Source: DASTOB01 sp035720425 (GTDB taxonomy: Bacteria > Chloroflexota > Limnocylindria > Limnocylindrales > CSP1-4). From it: DNA of 12,242 bases. The stretch is from positions 1-12,242 of the forward strand of contig DASTOB010000069.1 of assembly GCA_035720425.1 (NCBI GenBank), in the 5' to 3' direction. The notes under the pieces are model-generated. The model saw nothing but the letters and a program-made list of their open reading frames with translations, was not told the origin of the DNA and ran no database searches. A program made the position numbers and the translations under genes. Below, one piece after another: positions 7,466-12,242 of this stretch (position 1 is its first letter; the number at the start of each line of letters is the position of its first letter).

Positions 7466-8664
7466 GCGGCTCCACCCGGGCGGACGCGATCGTCGTCGCG
7501 GCCGGGCGCTCCACGCGCATGGGCGGGCTGGACAAGCTTGCCGAGCGGATCGGTGGCCGGCCGCTCCTCGCGTGGGCGATCGATGCCGTCGCCGCTGCGC
7601 CGGAGGTGGATCGGGTCGTCGTCGTCACGACCCCTGAACGAGTCGGTGAGTTGGCCCGCGCGGATTGGCTGCCGCCGTCGGTGACCGCGGTCGTGGCCGG
7701 TGGGGCTCGTCGCCAGGAATCCGTTCGGGCCGGCGTTCGTGGCCTCCCGCCACCGCGCGAGGAGGACCGGGTCGTGCTCGTCCATGACGGTGCGCGCCCG
7801 GCGGTCACCCCGGCCCTCGTTTCGGCGGTGGCGTTCGCGGCGGCTCGTCATGGTGCCGCGATCCCGGTCGTGCCCGTGGCCGAAACGCTCAAGCGCGTCG
7901 CCGGCGACCTCGTCGCCGGCACCGTTGAGCGCGCCGACCTCGCCGCGGCCCAGACCCCGCAGGGCGCTCGGCGCTCCGTCCTCGAGCGGGCCTGGTCGAT
8001 CCACCCGGCCGACGGACCGGCCACGTTCACCGACGAGGCGGCCCTGCTGGAGGCCTGTAGAATCCCCGTTCATGTCATCCCCGGTGAGCCAGGCAACCTC
8101 AAGGTGACGCTGCCGGCCGACATCGATCGGGTGCGCGGCATCCTCGCCGCTCGCGCCGACCGTGCCGCGGGACCGGACGGCCGGCGCCTCCGGGTGGGTC
8201 TCGGGAGCGACAGTCACCCGTTCGGCCCGGGCGAGCCGCTCGCCCTCGGGGGCATCGAGCTGGCCGGCGCGCCACGGCTCCACGGCCACTCGGACGGCGA
8301 CGTCGTGCTCCACGCCGTCGCCGACGCCCTGCTCGGTGCCGCCGGCCTCGAGGACCTTGGGCGCTTCCATCCGGCCGACGATCGGACGCCACGCGGCGTC
8401 GCGAGCACGGCCCTGCTGGAGGACGTGGTGCGCCGCCTCCGGGATGCCGGCTATGTTCCGGTGGGCGCAGACGTGACGATCGTCGCCGCACGTCCGCGCC
8501 TGGCCGACCTGCTCGACGCGATGGCGGGCGTCGTCGCTGAGCTCCTCGGAGTCGAGGCGGCGTCGGTCGGGGTGAAGGCATCGACGGGCAACCTCGCGGG
8601 CATGGAGGGTGCCGGCCGCGGCATCAGCGCGCAGGCCATCGTCTCGGTCGCGGTGACGGAGTGA
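7462..8664 (+). CDS. ispDF: Bifunctional IspD/IspF of the MEP isoprenoid pathway
   Basis: One 400-residue chain joins two non-consecutive MEP-pathway enzymes. IspD (about 1-235) makes CDP-ME from MEP and CTP; IspF (241-400) cyclises CDP-ME2P to ME-cPP. IspD shows the nucleotide loop AAGRSTRMGG with R19 and K25, VHDGARP (107-113) and the substrate-side T190-D191-E192. IspF shows metal ligands D249, H251 and H284 and the HSDGD motif (276-280). Two IspF signatures differ from the classic form: FHPADD (302-307) replaces the HFPDTD region, and STGNLAG (374-380) replaces TTEKLG. Fused IspDF proteins are known in Campylobacter and some alphaproteobacteria. The linker is short (about residues 232-240). 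The start is TTG at 7462, overlapping the previous stop in TTGA, so coupling is likely. The start is less certain than the identity. Confidence 0.93.
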   Translation: MSGSTRADAIVVAAGRSTRMGGLDKLAERIGGRPLLAWAIDAVAAAPEVDRVVVVTTPERVGELARADWLPPSVTAVVAGGARRQESVRAGVRGLPPPREEDRVVLVHDGARPAVTPALVSAVAFAAARHGAAIPVVPVAETLKRVAGDLVAGTVERADLAAAQTPQGARRSVLERAWSIHPADGPATFTDEAALLEACRIPVHVIPGEPGNLKVTLPADIDRVRGILAARADRAAGPDGRRLRVGLGSDSHPFGPGEPLALGGIELAGAPRLHGHSDGDVVLHAVADALLGAAGLEDLGRFHPADDRTPRGVASTALLEDVVRRLRDAGYVPVGADVTIVAARPRLADLLDAMAGVVAELLGVEAASVGVKASTGNLAGMEGAGRGISAQAIVSVAVTE

Positions 8665-10073
8665 CGATCCGCCTGCTCGACACGCTGTCCGGAACCCAGC
8701 GGCCGCTCGAGCCGCTCGAGCCCGGTCACGTCCGGGTCTACAGCTGCGGCCCAACCGTCTACGGTCCGGCCCACGTCGGCAACTTCCGGTCGTTCCTGTT
8801 CGCCGACGTGCTCGTTCGCTACCTCAGGTACCGCGGTCTGCGGGTGACGTGGGTCATGAACATCACCGACATCGACGACAAGATCATCCGCGGCGCCGCC
8901 GCGGCAGGGGAGACGATTGATCAGCTCGCGAACCGCTGGCTCGAGCGGTTCCTGGCCGACGCGCGCGCCCTGCGGATGACGCCTCCGGACGTCCTGCCGC
9001 GTGCCACCGCGCACATTCCGCAGATCGTCGAGCTGATCGGGACCCTGCTCGAGCGCGGACACGCGTATCGGACCGACGACGGCTCGATCTTCTTTCGCAT
9101 CGCCTCGTGGCCGGCGTACGGCCGGCTGGCGAAGCTCGATCCGGAGCAGCTTCGCGTTGGCGAGCGCGTCGAGGCGGACGAGTACGGCAAGGACGACGTC
9201 CGTGACTTCGCCCTCTGGAAAGGCCCGAAGGACGGGGAGCCGTCGTGGGAAACGGCCGTGGGACCCGGGCGTCCGGGCTGGCACATCGAGTGCTCCGCGA
9301 TGAGCATGACCCACCTCGGACCGTCATTCGATATTCACACGGGGGGCGTCGATCTCATCTTCCCGCACCACGAGGACGAGATTGCCCAGAGCGAGGCCGC
9401 GACCGGCGTTCCGTTCGTCCAGACGTGGCTCCACTGCGCCCACCTCCAGATGGGCGGCTCGAAGATGGCCAAGTCGACCGGCAACATCGCGCGACCGAGC
9501 GAGCTGCTCGAGGCCGGCATCTCTCCGCGCGCGCTCCGCTACGCGCTCATCGCCGTCCACTACCGCCAGGCGCTGAGCTACTCCGACGAGACCCTCGCCG
9601 CTGCCGGCGCGGCGGTCGAGCGACTCGACGCGACCGTCGCCGCATTGGCGGCGTATCGCGAGGATCGCACCGACGATCCCAGCCTGCCGTCCGCGCTGAC
9701 CGCTGCGCGTGCGTCCTTCGAGGCGGCGCTCGACGACGACCTCAACGTGTCGGGGGCCCTCGGTGCCGTGTTCGACCTCGTGCGCGAGCTCAACCGTCGG
9801 ATCGACGGCCGCCTCCTGTCGACCGACGACGCCGCGACGGCGGCTCGCGTGCTGCGCGAGCTGGACACCGTGCTCGGCGTCCTCGCCGACCCCGAGGACG
9901 ACCTCTCCCCGGAGATCCGGGACCTTCTCGATGCCCGGGCATCGGCGCGCGATGCCCGCGACTGGAGCGCGTCGGACCGGCTGCGGGACGAGCTGCTCGC
10001 GCTCGGGATCGCGGTGGAGGACACGCGCGACGGACAGCGCTGGCGACGCGTCGTGGGCGCCGGCCGTGGCTGA
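8661..10073 (+). CDS. cysS: Cysteinyl-tRNA synthetase
   Basis: CysS charges tRNA-Cys with cysteine in the cytoplasm. The 470 residues fit this class I synthetase. The HIGH-type motif is HVGN (38-41) and the KMSKS motif is KMAKS (268-272). The zinc ligands C29, C211, H236 and E240 are all present, with the spacing of the E. coli enzyme. Typical segments such as YSCGPTVYGPAHVGN and NITDIDDKII are clear, and a DALR-type helical C-terminal region follows. The start is GTG at 8661, overlapping the ispDF stop in GTGA. The end overlaps the rlmB-like gene by eight bases. Pairing of ispDF with cysS and rlmB is an old conserved order. The full-length protein with all zinc ligands separates it from MshC ligases, which are CysS paralogues of actinobacterial mycothiol synthesis and usually shorter, though a tree would confirm this. 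Confidence 0.95.
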   Translation: MTIRLLDTLSGTQRPLEPLEPGHVRVYSCGPTVYGPAHVGNFRSFLFADVLVRYLRYRGLRVTWVMNITDIDDKIIRGAAAAGETIDQLANRWLERFLADARALRMTPPDVLPRATAHIPQIVELIGTLLERGHAYRTDDGSIFFRIASWPAYGRLAKLDPEQLRVGERVEADEYGKDDVRDFALWKGPKDGEPSWETAVGPGRPGWHIECSAMSMTHLGPSFDIHTGGVDLIFPHHEDEIAQSEAATGVPFVQTWLHCAHLQMGGSKMAKSTGNIARPSELLEAGISPRALRYALIAVHYRQALSYSDETLAAAGAAVERLDATVAALAAYREDRTDDPSLPSALTAARASFEAALDDDLNVSGALGAVFDLVRELNRRIDGRLLSTDDAATAARVLRELDTVLGVLADPEDDLSPEIRDLLDARASARDARDWSASDRLRDELLALGIAVEDTRDGQRWRRVVGAGRG

Positions 10074-11436
10074 TCGCCCACCTCGCAAGAAGGGCGGCAA
10101 TCCGGGCGAACGGCCGGCCGACAAGCGTCCACCGGGCCGGCGACCCGCGGGTCCGCCCGGCGGCGGTCGACCTCCCGCCGGCGGTCGGTCGCCCGGCTTC
10201 GGATTTCGGGCCGCCGACCGGGAGGCGACCGCCCGACCGCGCCCGCGGAAGGGACCGGGCCCGCGCGCGCCGGGCGAGGGCCACGGGCCCGACGAGCCAG
10301 CGGGCCCGCCCGATACCGGACGGCCGGCCGCGCCTCGGGGAGCCGGGCCGCCGGTCCGAGGCCACCGTGGGGCGGCGGCGCGCGCTGGCGGCCCCCGCGG
10401 CCCCGTGCCGAGGGGCGTCCCGCCGGCATTCCGTCCTCGTCCGCCCGGGTCCCGCCCGACCGGGCCGCGCACGCCGGCCTTCGGTCATCGTCCGCCCGGG
10501 TCCCGCCCAGCGGGAGGACCTCGCCCGCCCGGCGGTCGCCCGCCCGGCGGTCGCCCGCCCGGCTCTCGGCCGTATCCGCCTCGGCCCGACGGCCTGCCGC
10601 CGGCACGGCACCTGCCGCCGGCACGGCACCTGCCGGCCGCCCCGGACCTGCTCCGCGGCGATGAGGAACTCGTGGCCGGCCGCCGCCCGGTCGAGGAGGC
10701 GTTCGTCGCCCGACGCACGCCGATCCGGCTGCTCGTCGTTCCCCAGCGGCGCCAGGCGCTCGAGCGCCTCGTGCTCCACGCCACGAACCTGCGGATCCCG
10801 ATCGTCGAGGTGGGGGGCGGCACGCTCACGGCCCTGGCCGGGTTCGACGGCCACCAGGGCATCGGGCTCGTCGTGCCGCCGCGGACGTACGCCGGGCTCG
10901 ACGACGTCTTCGCACGTGCCATCGAGCGATCCGAACCCCCGTTCGTCCTCGTGCTCGACTCGCTCGAGGATCCGCAGAACGTCGGGACACTCCTGCGCAG
11001 TGCGGAGGCCACGGGTGTCCACGGCGTGATCTTCCCGTCGCGGCGCCAGGCGCCGCTCACGCCGTCGGCGGTGAAGGCGTCGGCCGGCGCGGTCGAGCAT
11101 CTCCTGCTCTGTCCGGTCGACGACCTGCCGGCCGCCCTCGCGGACCTCCATGCACGGGGACTGCGGATCGCCGGCGCGGAGGCGGACGCGCCACTCACCG
11201 TCCGCGAGGCGGACCTGCGCGGGCCACTCGCGATCGTCGTGGGAAGCGAGGGCCAGGGTCTGGGGCCCGCGGTACGGCGACGCTGCGACGTGCTCATGCG
11301 GATCCCGATGCGCGGCGCAATCGGCTCGCTCAACGCATCGGTCGCCGGCTCGATCCTGCTCTTCGAGGCGGTCGCCCAGCGAGCGTCCGACCGAACCACG
11401 GACGGCGGCACCGCGACCGACGGGGGCCACGCTTGA
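10066..11436 (+). CDS. rlmB: RlmB-like SpoU-family 2'-O-methyltransferase with long N-terminal extension
   Basis: The family methylates ribose 2'-OH groups in RNA using S-adenosylmethionine; RlmB acts on G2251 of 23S rRNA. The 456-residue product has an N-terminal substrate-binding domain from about residue 199 (DEELVAGRRPVEEAF) and a SPOUT domain with all three motifs: DSLEDPQNVG (298-307) with R311, GSEGQG (393-398), and IPMRGAIGSLNAS (413-425). Residues 1 to about 198 are Pro/Arg/Gly-rich, basic at the start, repetitive and probably disordered. The family core is about 250 residues. The GTG at 10066, which overlaps the cysS stop by eight bases, is the likeliest start because translation would be coupled. 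A later in-frame GTG cannot be ruled out, which would shorten or remove the extension. The exact RNA target is inferred from the family and from position after cysS. Confidence 0.88.
   Translation: MADRPPRKKGGNPGERPADKRPPGRRPAGPPGGGRPPAGGRSPGFGFRAADREATARPRPRKGPGPRAPGEGHGPDEPAGPPDTGRPAAPRGAGPPVRGHRGAAARAGGPRGPVPRGVPPAFRPRPPGSRPTGPRTPAFGHRPPGSRPAGGPRPPGGRPPGGRPPGSRPYPPRPDGLPPARHLPPARHLPAAPDLLRGDEELVAGRRPVEEAFVARRTPIRLLVVPQRRQALERLVLHATNLRIPIVEVGGGTLTALAGFDGHQGIGLVVPPRTYAGLDDVFARAIERSEPPFVLVLDSLEDPQNVGTLLRSAEATGVHGVIFPSRRQAPLTPSAVKASAGAVEHLLLCPVDDLPAALADLHARGLRIAGAEADAPLTVREADLRGPLAIVVGSEGQGLGPAVRRRCDVLMRIPMRGAIGSLNASVAGSILLFEAVAQRASDRTTDGGTATDGGHA
10438..10508 (+). repeat. 20-base direct repeat in the rlmB extension
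   Basis: CGTCCGCCCGGGTCCCGCCC occurs at 10438-10457 and again at 10489-10508, both in frame and both encoding RPPGSRP. The 31 bases between are not repeated. It belongs to the low-complexity N-terminal region and suggests growth by duplication. Confidence 0.8.
10522..10566 (+). repeat. 15-base tandem repeat in the rlmB extension
   Basis: Three 15-base units, 10522-10536, 10537-10551 and 10552-10566, encode RPPGG, RPPGG and RPPGS. The first two are identical in DNA and the third differs only in its last codon. The frame is preserved, consistent with slippage-driven expansion. Confidence 0.85.
10594..10629 (+). repeat. 18-base tandem repeat in the rlmB extension
   Basis: CTGCCGCCGGCACGGCAC is present twice, at 10594-10611 and 10612-10629, encoding LPPARH twice. 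A partial third copy starts at 10630. It marks the end of the low-complexity region just before the conserved methyltransferase begins. Confidence 0.85.
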
Positions 11437-11462
11437 CCCCCCGACACGGCCGGCCCTATCAT
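11433..11462 (+). promoter_or_regulatory. Predicted promoter of the tRNA(-tuf) operon
   Basis: TTGACC at 11433-11438 and TATCAT at 11457-11462 are separated by 18 bases; both are close to the vegetative consensus. The -35 overlaps the rlmB stop codon (TGA at 11434-11436). Transcription would begin near 11469, leaving a leader of roughly 37 bases before the first tRNA. The bases just after the -10 are GC-rich, as in stable-RNA promoters that respond to ppGpp; such control is inferred, not seen. Confidence 0.7.
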
Positions 11463-11464
11463 TC

Positions 11465-11505
11465 GCGGGCGCCACGGGGTCACCTGCGGTATGACCCTGC
11501 GCCGC
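11465..11505 (+). other. Stem-loop in the tRNA leader
   Basis: GGGTCA at 11477-11482 pairs with TGACCC at 11492-11497 around a nine-base loop. An outer stem joins 11465-11472 to 11499-11505 with one bulged G, and ends directly before the first base of tRNA-Thr. If the transcript starts near 11469, the outermost pairs would be missing. It may help RNase P or another nuclease set the 5' end, or may be left over from an rlmB 3' hairpin. Confidence 0.35.
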
Positions 11506-11581
11506 GCCGACGTAGCTCAATTGGTAGAGCAGCGGTTTTGTAAACCGCCGGTTCCGGGTTCGAGTCCCGTCGTCGGCTCCA
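11506..11581 (+). tRNA. tRNA-Thr(TGT)
   Basis: This 76-base cloverleaf has acceptor GCCGACG pairing with CGTCGGC, D stem GCTC/GAGC, anticodon stem GCGGT/ACCGC with loop TTTGTAA (anticodon TGT at 11539-11541), five-base variable loop and T loop TTCGAGT. CCA is encoded. It reads ACA and, by wobble, other ACN threonine codons. One T-stem pair (49-65) is a C-U mismatch; the rest of the fold is sound. It corresponds to thrU upstream of tufB in E. coli. Confidence 0.96.
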
Positions 11582-11601
11582 AGTGCAGATGTCCGGGTGC
11601 C

Positions 11602-11641
11602 GGGTCCACCACGGGGCCGCAGTCTCGATCCGGGACCCTTT
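11602..11641 (+). other. Hairpin in the spacer between tRNA-Thr and tRNA-Tyr
   Basis: GGGTCC at 11602-11607 pairs with GGACCC at 11633-11638, followed by TTT at 11639-11641. The 25-base loop is long. The 69-base spacer holds no other signal. It may be a processing structure or a weak terminator, and could also be chance. Confidence 0.25.
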
Positions 11642-11650
11642 CCACCCAGT

Positions 11651-11736
11651 GGGTAGGTTGAGCAGGTGGTGAGCTCCGCTGACTGTAGATCAGCCGTCAT
11701 ACGACTGTGGGGGTTCGATTCCCTCCCTGCCCACCA
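11651..11736 (+). tRNA. tRNA-Tyr(GTA)
   Basis: This is an 86-base class II tRNA. Acceptor GGGTAGG pairs with CCTGCCC (one G-U pair), D stem is GAGC/GCTC, anticodon stem GCTGA/TCAGC with loop CTGTAGA (GTA at 11685-11687). The 14-base variable arm has a GTC/GAC stem, T stem and loop are GGGGG-TTCGATT-CCCTC, discriminator is A and CCA is encoded. It reads UAC and UAU. It sits 69 bases after tRNA-Thr(TGT), probably in the same transcript, matching tyrU in the thrU-tyrU-glyT-thrT-tufB order. Confidence 0.96.
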
Positions 11737-11761
11737 CTGAACCGGCGCAACACGGCCCCGG

Positions 11762-11837
<76 letters not shown>

Positions 11838-11875
11838 CCCACGGCGACGACGACGATCCCGGAAACCAATGTTCA

Positions 11876-11888
11876 GCGGCACTGCCGC
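11876..11888 (+). other. Small hairpin in the tuf leader
   Basis: GCGGC at 11876-11880 pairs with GCCGC at 11884-11888 around ACT. It lies in the 78-base stretch between tRNA-Thr(GGT) and tuf, which shows no promoter of its own, so tuf may be cotranscribed with the tRNAs. The hairpin might mark a processing point; evidence is slight. Confidence 0.25.
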
Positions 11889-11898
11889 GCCTGATGAT

Positions 11899-11906
11899 GG
11901 AGTGAG
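11899..11906 (+). promoter_or_regulatory. Probable ribosome binding site of tuf
   Basis: GGAGTGAG is purine-rich and starts 17 bases before the GTG at 11916. The spacing from GGAG is 13 bases, longer than usual, but no better site lies nearer. Confidence 0.45.
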
Positions 11907-11915
11907 AACGGTCCT

Positions 11916-12242
11916 GTGGCCAAGAAGAAGTTCGAGCGCACCAAGCCGCACGTGAACATCGGCACGATCGGCCACATCGACCATGGCAAGACGAGCCTCA
12001 CCGCGGCGATCACCAAGTATCTGGCGTTGAAGGGCGAGGCGGAGTACCGCGCGTTCGACACGATCGACAACGCGCCCGAGGAGCGCGAGCGCGGGATCAC
12101 CATCGCGATCGCCCACGTCGAGTACGAGACCGACGCCCGCCACTACGCCCACGTCGACTGCCCCGGGCACGCCGACTACATCAAGAACATGATCACCGGC
12201 GCCGCCCAGATGGACGGCGCGATCCTCGTCGTCGCCGCGACC
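11916..12242 (+). CDS. tuf: Elongation factor Tu, N-terminal part (cut by window end)
   Basis: EF-Tu carries aminoacyl-tRNA to the ribosome as a GTP complex. The visible 109 residues form most of the G domain core: P-loop GHIDHGKT (19-26), switch I with RGITI (59-63, including T62), and DCPGH (81-85) with the catalytic H85. The gene runs past the window end with no frameshift. The start is GTG at 11916, giving VAKKKFERTKPHVNIG, the usual EF-Tu beginning. Two switch I residues differ from the common form: A64 and I65 stand where most bacteria have Asn-Thr after GITI. S27 replaces the usual Thr after the P-loop, a change known in other bacteria. Its place right after tRNA-Thr(GGT) matches tufB-type loci. 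Whether a second tuf exists elsewhere cannot be told from here. Confidence 0.97.
   Translation, partial: MAKKKFERTKPHVNIGTIGHIDHGKTSLTAAITKYLALKGEAEYRAFDTIDNAPEERERGITIAIAHVEYETDARHYAHVDCPGHADYIKNMITGAAQMDGAILVVAAT

Noticed and set aside
8056..8063. TGTAGAAT inside ispDF as an internal promoter for the IspF part
   Set aside because: It resembles a -10, but no -35 is found at 16-18 bases and it encodes conserved IspD residues; IspF is fused and needs no separate start.
5858..8754. Long minus-strand open frames opposite radA, yacL and ispDF
   Set aside because: They overlap each other and firm plus-strand genes, have low-complexity Arg/Ser/Pro content and match no family I know.
9245..11029. 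A 594-residue plus-strand frame over the end of cysS and the rlmB extension
   Set aside because: It is almost entirely Arg/Pro/Gly, shifts frame relative to two clear genes, and has no conserved motif.
11838..11915. A separate promoter or riboswitch for tuf
   Set aside because: The 78 bases contain one small hairpin and a purine-rich ribosome site only; no hexamer pair with proper spacing was seen.

Overview
This window looks like core chromosome of a GC-rich bacterium, most likely a Chloroflexota lineage. The reasons are very high GC, GTG/TTG starts on most genes, an EF-Tu N-terminus of the type I associate with that phylum, a four-domain S1 protein, a fused IspD-IspF, and a gene order resembling the Firmicutes/Actinobacteria clpC-radA-ispD-ispF-cysS-rlmB block. 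An actinobacterium cannot be excluded without a search. All genes run on the plus strand, and I see no mobile element, CRISPR array or defence system.

Layout: (1) 23-2164, ribosomal protein S1 with long acidic low-complexity arms. (2) 2165-2390, a 226-bp gap with three hairpins, a promoter and a perfect hairpin at the predicted transcript start. (3) 2391-11436, a tight run of six genes: clpC, radA, a yacL-like membrane PIN/TRAM gene, ispDF, cysS and an rlmB-like SpoU methyltransferase. Four of the five junctions overlap by 4 or 8 bases, and the clpC-radA gap is 27 bases. (4) 11433-11837, a promoter whose -35 overlaps the rlmB stop codon, then tRNA-Thr(TGT), tRNA-Tyr(GTA) and tRNA-Thr(GGT). 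(5) 11916 to the window end, the first 109 codons of tuf (EF-Tu).

Together the genes cover translation (S1, CysS, 23S rRNA methylation, tRNAs, EF-Tu), protein quality control (ClpC), recombination (RadA), a membrane PIN-domain protein and isoprenoid precursor synthesis (IspDF). The block is a condensed form of the Bacillus clpC-radA-disA-yacL-ispD-ispF-gltX-cysE-cysS-mrnC-rlmB order, without disA, gltX, cysE and mrnC. The tRNA-tuf end resembles E. coli thrU-tyrU-glyT-thrT-tufB without glyT.

I did not find a convincing new biological system. The points most worth a second look are the absence of disA between radA and yacL, the unusual IspF C-terminal signature, the roughly 198-residue Pro/Arg/Gly-rich extension on the RlmB-like protein, the EF-Tu switch I substitutions, and the perfect hairpin at the predicted clpC transcript start.
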